From NCBI RefSeq assembly GCF_023283845.1, contig NZ_JAKILC010000008.1:124001-188000 (forward strand): DNA of 64,000 nt. The letters are read 5' to 3'. Made by a program: the position numbers and the translations under genes. The DNA comes from Shewanella marinintestina. GTDB lineage: Bacteria; Pseudomonadota; Gammaproteobacteria; Enterobacterales; Shewanellaceae. Positions 8,466 through 17,457 of this stretch are shown here, piece by piece (within the stretch, counting starts at the first letter, position 1; every line of letters begins with the position of its first letter). A model generated the notes under the pieces. That model did no database searches. It was not told the origin of the DNA and worked only from the letters and a program-made list of their open reading frames with translations.

Positions 8466-10616
8466 TTACTTAGCTTTAGCCGCACAGTTGAACTCACCGT
8501 CGTAGTCAAAGTTAAAGTGGAACTTTGTAAAGCCTTCAGTTCCAGCTTTAGTTTCTTCTTCTTGAGTCGTAGAAAGACCTGTGATGCCACTATCAACACA
8601 GCGGAATGCTTCATCAAGCGTTGCTGATGCAAACCAAACGCTATCTGTGTTTGGCGCTACAAGCTGGAACACTTCAGCATTCGGGAATGCCAATGATGCC
8701 TCACCTTCGTTCTCTGCTAGCGAGTCTTCTAGGTAGTATTGTACTAATTCGCGGTTGTTAAATGCGGCTTCTTCTTTAACAAGCACGGCTTTATCAACAC
8801 CAGGCATTTTCACGTTAGATGCGCGGTAGTTGTTAGTAATAACATAGATTTCTGCGTCATTAGCAATTTCAACGCCGTTATAAGTTAGGCTGTCGATCTG
8901 CTTATTTTCAGTCTCTGTGTATTCAAAACCGTTAATGTCGATGTACTTTGACTCATTCTCAACGTTCACAGTGTACTTAAGTAAGCCTTCACCAGCTTGG
9001 TTGAAACCACCAAAGAATACATCGAAGTTGTAACCTGGGAATGATTCATTTAGGAAGCGCTCACCAGCCGCTAAAGGTAGGCTGTTGTATGCATTTGAGT
9101 TAACCCACTCAATCCAGTTCTTCATATCTGAACCAGTCATCTTCAATACTGCTGGTGTATTGTTATCAAATACATAGATATCAGCAACAGAAGCGTTAGT
9201 TAGCTCGCCTTCTTGGATGTTGGTAAAGTCTTGTGGACCGTTACGGCCAGACTTGAATGGTGCTGAAACTGACAAGAAGATTGCGTCGTCAGCAGCATCT
9301 TTAAATTCACCGGCTTCTTTCCACTTCATTAACTGGTGCAGTTGCGCTTCGTTAACCACCTGAATAGATAAATCAGGTACTACTTGTGGGAAGAAACTGT
9401 TCATGTTCACATCGATTGCTGCAATAGTTGTAGACATGTAATCAATCGTGCCTTGATGCTCATCTGCAACTAAGTCTTCGATGATTGGGTCTGAGCTATT
9501 TGGCACTAATGAACGTAGCTCTGAAGTTGACTGAGTATGGTCAACACTCCAGCTTTCGCCGTTATCTTTAGTTGTTAGGGTTAAGTCAATAACACCTAGC
9601 TTAGCGCCCCAGAAACCAGGCATAACAGCTGGTACACCATTAATTAGACCCAGTTCTGCATCAACACCTTCGATTTCGCCGTACTCACCCGTAGTATTTG
9701 GGAATTCACGATGATCGTGACCAAACATGATGGCATCGATGTCATCAACATAAGCAAGGTGCAATGTTGCGTTCTCTGCAAACTCATTATCGTTGTCATT
9801 TAGACCTGAGTGAGGAATAGCAACAATAATGTCTGCGCCTTCTGCTTTCATCTTCGGAACATAATGTTCAGCAGTTTTCTTGATGTCAGACACCATCACA
9901 TTACATTTTAGTAATGATGCATCCCAGCCCATAATATTTGGTGGGGTAAAGCCGATTACACCGACTTTAACTAAGTAAGACTCACCTGTGCTGCTCTTAA
10001 ATTCACGATCTAAGATCACGTATGGCTGATATTGATGTTCAGCTGTCTCATAGAACTCTTCAGTAATGCGAACTTCACACTCTTCAGCGGCGTTGCTTAC
10101 TTTTTCTAGTGAGTTATCAAACTTCCAAACGTTAGCGCTTACGTATGGGAACTTAGAGCCTTTAAGAGACTCTTCTAGGTAATCTAAACCGTAGTTAAAC
10201 TCATGGTTACCTAAGTTAGCCGCATCGTACTGCAATTCGTTCATTGCTTTATAAACAGGGTGAGTATTGTCTTTAACGTGGTCAGTACCCAGTGACGCCA
10301 TATAGTCGCCCATTGGGCTGCCTTGGATTAAGTCACCGTTATCAAACAGCATGCTGTTTTGGACTTCGTCACGTGTTGCAGCGATAACCAAAGAGGTACG
10401 TGCTAAGCCCCATTCAGGTAACTTAGTTTCGTTTACTTCTTGGCTAACAAAGTAGTTGTATGGCATTACGTTGGTGTGGATGTCTGTGGTTTCCATCAGG
10501 CGAACGCTGATGGTGCTATCGTTCACGTTTTTATTGTCGTCATCTGAACTGTTACAACCCACTAATGCTGCTGCAATGCTTGAAACAAGCAGAAGCTTTT
10601 TAGTACTTAATTTCAT
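8466..10616 (-). CDS. cpdB: 2',3'-cyclic-nucleotide phosphodiesterase / 3'-nucleotidase lipoprotein
   Basis: The enzyme hydrolyses 2',3'-cyclic nucleotides and 3'-nucleotides outside the cytoplasm to scavenge nucleosides and phosphate. The start is the ATG at 10616, with GGAG six bases upstream. It gives a lipoprotein signal ending LVGC and then an Asn/Ser/Asp-rich spacer. Metallophosphatase motifs are METTDIHTN, FDNGDLIQGSP, NLGNHEFNYG, PHSGLND and FGHDH. The C-terminal 5'-nucleotidase domain (about residue 370 on) has APFKSGRNG and TNNYRA. At 716 residues it is slightly longer than E. coli CpdB. CpdB of E. coli is soluble; the lipobox here suggests membrane anchoring. It is a single gene with its own terminator. 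Confidence 0.93.
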   Translation of the reverse strand: MKLSTKKLLLVSSIAAALVGCNSSDDDNKNVNDSTISVRLMETTDIHTNVMPYNYFVSQEVNETKLPEWGLARTSLVIAATRDEVQNSMLFDNGDLIQGSPMGDYMASLGTDHVKDNTHPVYKAMNELQYDAANLGNHEFNYGLDYLEESLKGSKFPYVSANVWKFDNSLEKVSNAAEECEVRITEEFYETAEHQYQPYVILDREFKSSTGESYLVKVGVIGFTPPNIMGWDASLLKCNVMVSDIKKTAEHYVPKMKAEGADIIVAIPHSGLNDNDNEFAENATLHLAYVDDIDAIMFGHDHREFPNTTGEYGEIEGVDAELGLINGVPAVMPGFWGAKLGVIDLTLTTKDNGESWSVDHTQSTSELRSLVPNSSDPIIEDLVADEHQGTIDYMSTTIAAIDVNMNSFFPQVVPDLSIQVVNEAQLHQLMKWKEAGEFKDAADDAIFLSVSAPFKSGRNGPQDFTNIQEGELTNASVADIYVFDNNTPAVLKMTGSDMKNWIEWVNSNAYNSLPLAAGERFLNESFPGYNFDVFFGGFNQAGEGLLKYTVNVENESKYIDINGFEYTETENKQIDSLTYNGVEIANDAEIYVITNNYRASNVKMPGVDKAVLVKEEAAFNNRELVQYYLEDSLAENEGEASLAFPNAEVFQLVAPNTDSVWFASATLDEAFRCVDSGITGLSTTQEEETKAGTEGFTKFHFNFDYDGEFNCAAKAK

Positions 10617-11701
10617 GTTCACTCCAAAAACTATTATATTATTTTTAATTAAACTAATAACCACCACTCAATAATTGCTTTATGAATTATAAAATGGGGT
10701 AGAAACATCAACCGATAACACTAAATTCGGAGTGAAATTAAATAAAAAATGTGGCTAAGTAAAGTAAATAATAGAGTTGTTAAATCAAGATCTTATAATT
10801 AATAAGAACAAGTGTTCATCCTGGTTCTTAAATTGAGTAATAAAATTAAAAATGTAAAAAATAGAACAATACAGTAAATAATAAAGCGCGCTATTTAGGT
10901 ATTTAAATCAGTGTTTGATTGATTACAAATTGATTCGTTTTTCGCTGTGCAGTTGCGCTGTTGTTTGAAATTTGTTGGTTGCAGACTATTGGTGTACAAA
11001 TTATTGTTCAAATATAATCCTTAAAATAAAACAGTGGATTTTAACTGGCATTTAAGTTTTTTATAAACAACACTCTAGCTTGTAACGATATTTTGGCTTT
11101 GGTGAGGAAAGACTCTTTGGTCCAATTAACAAGTTTGGCCAGTCATTTTTTTGTGCGACTTTGCTTAGTGAGAAAATAATCATTTTCTCTGTCGATGTGT
11201 AATGATCAAAAAAGAACAGCTTTGATTAATATCTAAAATTTTATTGATATTTTATACCTAAAAAAAATTTGCACTAAAAAGGGTTAAAACACTAAAAGTT
11301 AATGTGATTAAAACAAATAAAATAAAAATAAATCATCTGTAACTGCTAGTGATACATTGCTTGTAATAAGTCAATTTAATCAGGCGCTTAACCCTTGGTG
11401 TTGTTGCTTTCATCTTGTTTTCGATATTCTGAATTTCTTCGCTTTGGTCATATTTTATAATTGCTATGCTTTGGCAGATTAAATGCTTGAAATTACTTTT
11501 AAATTGAAATGATTCACTAGTTTCTAATATAGACTGCAACTTTCCTGTTAATTGCGTTGATTTTATTCCTACTTTCGTATGTGTTAAAATATCGCCCCTT
11601 TTACAGCCTCAACCTTTACAAAGTCGTTATAAGTCTTTGCAATAGCCGAGGAAAATTCACCGAATCAGCTTAAAATTAGTCGCTCTAAACTGACTTATTT
11701 A
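10617..11701. other. Long AT-rich intergenic region
   Basis: About 1.1 kb between the divergent cpdB and BCCT genes. It is strongly AT-rich. An inverted repeat TAAGAAC (10803-10809) and GTTCTTA (10824-10830) lies near cpdB. A 68-codon minus-strand frame at 11333-11539 has no family likeness and no clear ribosome site. No RNA gene was recognised. The region probably carries both promoters. Confidence 0.5.
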
Positions 11702-13360
11702 ATGGCTGACGATGACAAAAGCGAATATTTAATGTCGAATTTGACACAATCTGTTGAGCGTAAATCAACTGATGAAAATTACCTTGCGGCGCATCCGCCA
11801 GAGCGAAGTAATACCTCAACCACTAACGCCTTTGCCAGTCCTGTACTCTGGTTAAGTGGCGGTTTTCTCGTTCTCTTTGTACTGCTTGCTGTTTTCGATA
11901 CTTCCGCTTTATCCAACGTTATTCAGGTTGGATTCTCTAAAGTGACCCTATGGTTTGGCCCTTTTTGGCAGGTTTTGCTGCTGGCTAACTTTATTATTGG
12001 TCTCTACTTAGCCTTTGCCAGAACGGGTGACGTTATCTTGGGTAACCTTAAAGCACCGGAAATGGATACCTTTAAATGGTTGGCTATCATTCTCTGTACC
12101 TTATTAGCAGGTGGTGGCGTATTTTGGGCCGCTGCTGAACCGATTGCTCACTTTGTTTCTTCGCCACCATTTTATGGTGAAGCCGAAGGTCGCCGCTTGG
12201 CAATTAATGCATTATCGCAGTCATTCCTGCATTGGGGCTTTTTAGCTTGGGCGATACTCGGTACCTTAGCTGCTATCGTATTGATGCACTTACACTATGA
12301 CAAAGGCTTGCCATTACAGCCACGCACTTTGTTATATCCTGTGTTTGGCGATAAAGCACTAACTGGCTGGATTGGTACCTTAACGGATACTTTTTGTATT
12401 ATTGCTGTTGCCGCCGGTACCATTGGGCCTATTGGCTTCCTTGGTCTGCAGATTAGCTACGCGCTCAATGCTTTATTTGGTGTGCAAGATACCTTGATGA
12501 CCCAGAGTTTAGTGGTGCTGTTTGCTATTGCTATGTATACCTTGTCGGCACTAAGTGGTTTGAGTCGCGGCATTCAGTTGGTGAGCCGTTACAACATTAT
12601 TTTAGCGGCAGCGTTAATTATCTTTATTCTACTGTTTGGCCCAACAAGTTTTATTGTTGATGGCTATTTGCAGGGGATGGCGAGAATGGTGAATAACTTT
12701 GTGCCTATGTCGTTATACCGTGGCGATGCTGACTGGTTAAGTTGGTGGACAGTATTCTTCTGGGGCTGGTTCCTCGGTTATGGCCCGATGATGGCTATCT
12801 TCATTGCGCGTATTTCGCGTGGCCGTAGTATTCGTCAATTGATCTTGTCGATTTCAATCATTGCTCCGTTGATCACCTGCTTCTGGTTTAGTGTTGTTGG
12901 TGGTTCTGGCCTTGCGTTTGAACTTGCTAACCCTGGTGTTATGGCTAATGCATTTGAAGGCTTTAACTTACCAGGCGTATTGCTAGCGATTACTTCACAG
13001 CTGCCAATGCCGACACTGATTGCGATACTGTTTTTGATCTTAACCACCACCTTTATTGTCACTACGGGTGATTCGATGACCTATACCATTAGTGTGGTGG
13101 TGTCGGGGTCTACTGAGCCGAGTGGTGCGATGCGTGCGTTTTGGGGGGTATTAATGGGCTTAGTTGCTATCGCGTTGATAGCAATGGGGTCTGGTGGTAT
13201 TTCAGCTTTGCAGTCGTTTATTGTGATCACCGCTGTGCCAGTATCATTTGTGTTGCTGCCGTCACTTTGGCAAGCGCCGAAAATCGCTAAGGCGATGGCT
13301 GATAAACAGTTTGGTAAAGCTTCGCTGCAACAGGTTAAGCAACAAAAAGATAGTTTATAA
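11702..13360 (+). CDS. BCCT-family (betaine/choline/carnitine) transporter
   Basis: The 552-residue inner-membrane protein has about twelve helices after a 50-residue hydrophilic N-terminus. The family signature is seen as GGGVFWAAAEPIAHF (about 139-153) and the WWTVFFWGWFLGYGPM segment, which places the conserved Trp residues of the substrate box. BCCT proteins import quaternary ammonium compounds or related amino-acid derivatives with Na+ or H+, often against osmotic stress; the substrate here cannot be told. An internal ATG ten codons in (11732) is an alternative start, and neither has a good ribosome site. A terminator follows within 45 bases. Confidence 0.93.
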   Translation: MADDDKSEYLMSNLTQSVERKSTDENYLAAHPPERSNTSTTNAFASPVLWLSGGFLVLFVLLAVFDTSALSNVIQVGFSKVTLWFGPFWQVLLLANFIIGLYLAFARTGDVILGNLKAPEMDTFKWLAIILCTLLAGGGVFWAAAEPIAHFVSSPPFYGEAEGRRLAINALSQSFLHWGFLAWAILGTLAAIVLMHLHYDKGLPLQPRTLLYPVFGDKALTGWIGTLTDTFCIIAVAAGTIGPIGFLGLQISYALNALFGVQDTLMTQSLVVLFAIAMYTLSALSGLSRGIQLVSRYNIILAAALIIFILLFGPTSFIVDGYLQGMARMVNNFVPMSLYRGDADWLSWWTVFFWGWFLGYGPMMAIFIARISRGRSIRQLILSISIIAPLITCFWFSVVGGSGLAFELANPGVMANAFEGFNLPGVLLAITSQLPMPTLIAILFLILTTTFIVTTGDSMTYTISVVVSGSTEPSGAMRAFWGVLMGLVAIALIAMGSGGISALQSFIVITAVPVSFVLLPSLWQAPKIAKAMADKQFGKASLQQVKQQKDSL

Positions 13361-13399
13361 ATAGCATAGCCCTATCGGCTCTCTATTTAGCTTGTATTT

Positions 13400-13432
13400 A
13401 AGCCTCGTTACTGCAAAGTCGCGGGGCTTTTT
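13400..13432 (+). terminator. Terminator of the BCCT gene
   Basis: AAGCCTCG pairs with CGGGGCTT (one G-U pair), followed by TTTTT. It lies 40 bases after the BCCT stop. Confidence 0.8.
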
Positions 13433-13562
13433 ATTGTCTACGGTTATTAAATGCTTGGCTGTATTTGAACAGGCAACACTTGCAGCCATCTTGCGTGGCT
13501 TTTTAAGTGCGCGAGTAGAGCTAATTAAGCTGCTAGGGCCGAGATGTAACAGTTTGCACGGT

Positions 13563-13919
13563 TTACATCTCTTCGGTGACAGTGCACATGCCGGTAAATG
13601 CCGGCTGGTCGGCAACTTGTACAGTAGCAAGTAACTCGTGATCAGCTAGTGGGTATTGGGTGTAAGCAATGTAAGTCGGGGTTTCACTAATATCTTGGCC
13701 ATCAACGCCGTCGATTCTGTAAATGTTTCCCATTACTGGCGATCTATAGCTACCGTCGATGCTGACGATTGACTGATTAGAGCGCAAAATTTCGATGTTC
13801 TTCATAATGACATCGTCACTGCCTTTGACCTTACAAATAAGATCGCTAGCTTGTGCCGCGCCGCCTAGTGCTGCGATGCTGATGGTTGAGCTGATTAATA
13901 GTTTACTCATTGTATTCAT
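13563..13919 (-). CDS. Small secreted protein, unknown function
   Basis: This 118-residue protein has a typical Sec signal (MSKLLISSTISIAALGG) cut after AQA or AQAS. The mature part has two cysteines (about residues 29 and 112) that could form a disulphide in the periplasm. No family is recognised. It starts at ATG 13919 or three codons later. It converges with the BCCT gene. Confidence 0.6.
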   Translation of the reverse strand: MNTMSKLLISSTISIAALGGAAQASDLICKVKGSDDVIMKNIEILRSNQSIVSIDGSYRSPVMGNIYRIDGVDGQDISETPTYIAYTQYPLADHELLATVQVADQPAFTGMCTVTEEM

Positions 13920-14358
13920 TCAATCTTGCCTCATTAGTTTGTTCATTGTCTGCACTCACACTTTTTGGGAATCGATATTGCTAAGTTGAGCGCCTAGATT
14001 GTTTTGGTTAATAACTGCATTTAAAATACTTCTTTAGGCAGGGTAACTAATATGAGCGCCCTATGGCAATAATAGTTCGCACTTATGTGCTGTCAATTTG
14101 GCTTGTTCACGAGCAAAGTTAAAAAATGAGACTTGAGTGCGTTTTTTGTCAGTAAACAAAGAGGGTCAATGAGCATTCGCTATTTATTATGAGTTGTTTT
14201 GCCTTGCCATTATCGGTTGTGTCGAACATTCAGTTGAGTTTCTTTGTTGCGAAATGAATTGAGTTTTTTTATTTGTTGGTTTTTGAATAGGTTAGAAGGT
14301 GCTACTATTTTCAGCGCTCAAAATGAGTAGAGCATGGATGTAAAGGGACTGGATCACT
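13920..14358. other. Intergenic region between divergent genes
   Basis: It holds the promoters of the small secreted protein (minus) and the DUF6445 gene (plus). No RNA gene, repeat or clear operator was seen. Confidence 0.4.
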
Positions 14359-15084
14359 ATGGCTGTAATTTCAAATATCAAATCAATGGTAATCAATCCG
14401 GATGCGCATATTCAGGTATTACACTTGCCTGACTCTGAGCATTTAATTTGGGTTATTGATGACTTTATTGCAGATTTTGAATCTTTAGTTGATTACAGCA
14501 ATACCAAAGCTTATTTCAATCCGCAGGGCTCTGACGGCACGCTGTTTCCTGGTGTTCGTGATGAAATGCCCGATAGCTATTATCAAACCTTATCTGCTTT
14601 GATTGAGCTATTAGGATTACAGCCGCAAGGCAAATGCTTTAAGCATCACAGGATTGCTAAATGCTGGTTATCTAAAGTGACTTTAGCCCCTGGAGACTTA
14701 TCGCCAAAGCAAAAGATGCCGCATTTTGATTCGTTGGCAGACCACTCTATGGCGGCGGTTCACTACCTTAATGGTGAGCGCTTAGGTGGCACTAGCTTTT
14801 ATCGCTATAAGCATGCCGAAAAGTTAGCCCTCTCATTTGATGATAAAGAGATGATTTTAGATATGGTTGATAAGGTGGAGCAATCGGCGACTTCACGTTC
14901 GGGTTATATCAATGATAGTGATGAACTGTTTGAAAAGGTTTTTTCAGTTGAAGCAAAACCGAACCGAGTAGTGATCTACTCTGGCAATATCCTTCATAGC
15001 GCCAACATTACCTCTCAAGTTGATTTTGATAAAAACTCGTGCAATAGCCGTACTTCTGTTAATTCATTTTTTAGTGTGCAATAG
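14359..15084 (+). CDS. DUF6445-type 2OG-Fe(II) oxygenase-like protein
   Basis: The 241-residue soluble protein has a cupin-like double-stranded helix layout. PHFDS gives the HxD pair (H122, D124), GGTSFYRY follows the next strand, and ILHSAN supplies the distal H213, with R231 as a possible oxoglutarate-binding Arg. This matches the DUF6445 group, whose members often sit beside flavin-dependent tryptophan halogenases and TonB receptors. None of those is in this window. The substrate is unknown. It appears to be transcribed alone. Confidence 0.7.
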   Translation: MAVISNIKSMVINPDAHIQVLHLPDSEHLIWVIDDFIADFESLVDYSNTKAYFNPQGSDGTLFPGVRDEMPDSYYQTLSALIELLGLQPQGKCFKHHRIAKCWLSKVTLAPGDLSPKQKMPHFDSLADHSMAAVHYLNGERLGGTSFYRYKHAEKLALSFDDKEMILDMVDKVEQSATSRSGYINDSDELFEKVFSVEAKPNRVVIYSGNILHSANITSQVDFDKNSCNSRTSVNSFFSVQ

Positions 15085-15193
15085 CATAGTTCTTGGTTAT
15101 TGCTGGCTTTAATTGAGGTTAGCAATATAGACATTGGGCTAGTGTTTTTGGTTATCTTATAAAAACGCTATACGTTATTAGCTGAGTATATTT

Positions 15194-16165
15194 ATGCGTA
15201 CATTGTTACCTATTTTTATTCCCATTATCACTTTATTAGGCTGCAGTAGCCAACTACTTGAGAATGAGGTTTCCTCTCAGATATTTGACTCATGGTGTGA
15301 CTATGCGGTGGCTGGGCAAGCCGACAATGTGACTCAAGATTGTATCGACAACGCTAACCAGGGCGACGAGGATGCAGCCACTAATTTGGCTTACTTGTAC
15401 GCCAAAGGCATGCTGGTTGAGCAAGATATTCACCGTGCCATGGATTTGTACCGAGTCGCGGCTGAAAAAGGTATGCCGGAAGCGCAATACTCATTAGCTG
15501 AGATGTATCGCAGCGGCAAAGTGGGTAAGGCTAACCCGAAATTAGCTCGCTATTGGTATCAACAGTTGGCGAGTCAGCCTATTGATATGCAATTCTCAAG
15601 GTATCAAGTTGATGCGCAGTTTATGTTGGGGCTGATGTATTTCGAGGGGCAAGGTGGTGCTGTGGACTTGAACAGTGCTGAGCATTGGTTAAAGCAAAGC
15701 AGTGATAACGGCCACAAAGAGGCACCGTACATATTAGGTCAGCTCTATTTAGAGCAGTACCATAATCCACAGCAAGCCCTTGATTGGTACAAAGTGAGTG
15801 CCGACCGCAAGTTTGCTCCAGCAATGCATCAAATTGGCATGATCTATGTGAATGGACAGCTTGGTGAAGTTGAGGTTGTAAAAGCTGACTTTTGGCTTCA
15901 ACAAGCGGCAGCACTTGGTTTGGCTGAAGCCCAAGTTGATCTAGCAACCCTTGAATATAATCATCGAGATGACGAAGCTGATTTGATCAAAATCTATATT
16001 TGGCTCGCCGCAGCTAAACATCAGGGTAATGAGATCGCTGCGAATCGACTCCAAATGATTAGCCAAAAACTCAGTCAACCACAGCTAAACCAAGCGCAAG
16101 CGTTAAGTTTGCATTGTATTCAAAGCCTGTTTCAACAGTGCCAAGCTGCTACTTTGTTACCATAG
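15194..16165 (+). CDS. Sel1-repeat lipoprotein
   Basis: The 323-residue protein has a lipoprotein signal with lipobox LLGC (Cys17). Five or so Sel1-like repeats follow, for example GDEDAATNLAYLYAKG, GMPEAQYSLAEMYRSG, AQFMLGLMYFEGQGG and APAMHQIGMIYVNGQ. Sel1 repeats are alpha-alpha hairpins related to TPRs and act as protein-binding scaffolds. The protein is probably anchored to a membrane facing the periplasm. The specific partner is unknown. Confidence 0.85.
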   Translation: MRTLLPIFIPIITLLGCSSQLLENEVSSQIFDSWCDYAVAGQADNVTQDCIDNANQGDEDAATNLAYLYAKGMLVEQDIHRAMDLYRVAAEKGMPEAQYSLAEMYRSGKVGKANPKLARYWYQQLASQPIDMQFSRYQVDAQFMLGLMYFEGQGGAVDLNSAEHWLKQSSDNGHKEAPYILGQLYLEQYHNPQQALDWYKVSADRKFAPAMHQIGMIYVNGQLGEVEVVKADFWLQQAAALGLAEAQVDLATLEYNHRDDEADLIKIYIWLAAAKHQGNEIAANRLQMISQKLSQPQLNQAQALSLHCIQSLFQQCQAATLLP

Positions 16166-16266
16166 CGGCCAATTTTAACTTTTAAATTTTAATCTAGGCC
16201 TCAGGTTCACTAAGTAGTATGGGGCGATTTGCTATCTATTTTTGTTATTTAAGAGGGTATGACACC

Positions 16267-16674
16267 TTGGATACACATAATTCAAACTCATCTCGCCGTA
16301 AGCCGTTGATTGCTCTTGGAGTCGTGGCAGCTATTGTGGCGTTATTCGCAGCTTTAGTGATGGTAATGCCTAAAGGTTTTAAGGCGACTCATGAAGAGAT
16401 TGGTACGGGTAAGCCCGCGATTGTTTTTGTCTATGATAATGGCTTAGCTATGAGTAATAGCCAGACTGAGCAGATGAATGAAGCGCGCGATTATCTTGGT
16501 GATGCAGTCCATTTTCTTATTGCCACAACGGGCACGCCAGAGGGTGATAAGCTGATCCGCCAACATCGTGCAGATTCTGCTGAGCTATTGTTGTTTGATG
16601 CGTCAGGTACATTGACTAAAAGACAATATGGCTTAAAAACAGCGGGTGAGTTAGTGATGTGGGTTGATCAGTAA
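16267..16674 (+). CDS. Membrane-anchored thioredoxin-fold-like protein
   Basis: The start is set at TTG 16267, because AGAGGG ends nine bases before it; the upstream in-frame ATG at 16219 has no ribosome site. The protein (135 residues) has a basic N-terminus, one membrane helix (about 15-35, LIALGVVAAIVALFAALVMV) and a periplasmic domain. GKPAIVFVYDNG, VHFLIATTGTPEGDKL and TKRQYGLKTAGELVMWV resemble a thioredoxin-like fold without the CxxC. Function is unknown. Confidence 0.6.
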   Translation: MDTHNSNSSRRKPLIALGVVAAIVALFAALVMVMPKGFKATHEEIGTGKPAIVFVYDNGLAMSNSQTEQMNEARDYLGDAVHFLIATTGTPEGDKLIRQHRADSAELLLFDASGTLTKRQYGLKTAGELVMWVDQ

Positions 16675-16705
16675 GTAATCACTAGCCAAAAAGCTAATCA
16701 TTGAA

Positions 16706-16748
16706 AACCATCCACTTAGAGTCTACTTTCGGCTGTTAGTGGATGGTT
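16706..16748. terminator. Terminator hairpin between convergent genes
   Basis: AACCATCCACT pairs with AGTGGATGGTT around a 21-base loop. TTTTC follows on the minus strand. It lies between the thioredoxin-like gene and ppnP. Confidence 0.65.
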
Positions 16749-16782
16749 CACTTGTTTTACATCTAAGGCATCTAAGTGCTTA

Positions 16783-17064
16783 TTAGCCGTAAATGCAAAG
16801 GTAAGCGGTTTGAGTCGCTACTTTTACTTGAAACTTTGCATCGCCGATAACGTTAAACTGTTCACCTGCGTTAAAGGTTTGCCACTCAGTTTGGCCTGGT
16901 AATAGTACCGTAAGTGCGCCAGAGATCACTTGCATCACTTCTGGTGCTGCTGTACCAAACTCATAATCACCTGCTTCCATTACGCCTACTGATGCTGGTT
17001 TGTCTGCACCCTCAAAAGAAATAGACTTAACCTGACCTTCAAAATATTCATTAACAGCTAACAT
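16783..17064 (-). CDS. ppnP: Pyrimidine/purine nucleoside phosphorylase PpnP
   Basis: The 93-residue single-domain cupin corresponds to E. coli PpnP (YaiE, 94 residues), which splits several nucleosides with phosphate into base and ribose-1-phosphate. Typical motifs are [35 protein letters not shown] and AGEQFNV. The ATG at 17064 is preferred because GAGGA lies eight bases before it; a longer frame up to 17100 is unlikely. Transcribed alone, cytoplasmic. Confidence 0.95.
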   Translation of the reverse strand: MLAVNEYFEGQVKSISFEGADKPASVGVMEAGDYEFGTAAPEVMQVISGALTVLLPGQTEWQTFNAGEQFNVIGDAKFQVKVATQTAYLCIYG

Positions 17065-17392
17065 TATAATTCCTCGTGATAAGAGTGTTGAGCATGGCAA
17101 AACAGACTTAGTTTAGGGCTCATGAATCAACGCCGCGATATTATCACTAAACAATAAAATACGCTGGCTCTATTCATCTCAATAGTCGTGATTAATTGCA
17201 CAAAAAAGACGTTATCTAGAGCGTTATAACCTTAGTCTTATTCTACAAATATAAAGATATAAATAATTAAAAAATGGCTGTGGATAAGGGGAAGGTAAGC
17301 CGCAACTACTTATAGCGCTAACAAACGATTTTATTTGAGGTTAAAACGCTTATTTTACTGGAAAATTCAACGACTAATGCTATTGGGTTTGG
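17065..17392. other. AT-rich intergenic region
   Basis: About 330 bases between divergent ppnP and the HD-GYP gene. Apart from the promoter at its right end no structured element was seen. Confidence 0.4.
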
Positions 17393-17420
17393 TTGACATG
17401 TTATGACCTTGTTATAAGAT
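17393..17420 (+). promoter_or_regulatory. Sigma-70-type promoter of the HD-GYP gene
   Basis: A perfect -35 box TTGACA (17393-17398) is followed after 16 bases by TAAGAT (17415-17420) as the -10 box. The start codon is at 17458, after an AGGGG ribosome site. Confidence 0.6.
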
Positions 17421-17457
17421 GAGTCTTTCAAGGATGGAATGATCAATTAGGGGTTTT

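Noticed and set aside
11333..11539. 68-codon minus-strand frame in the long AT-rich region
   Set aside because: No family likeness and no ribosome site; expected by chance at this length, so left out of the gene list.
13355..13634. Two overlapping small frames beside the small secreted protein
   Set aside because: They run across the BCCT terminator and antisense to the secreted-protein gene, which has a clear signal peptide.
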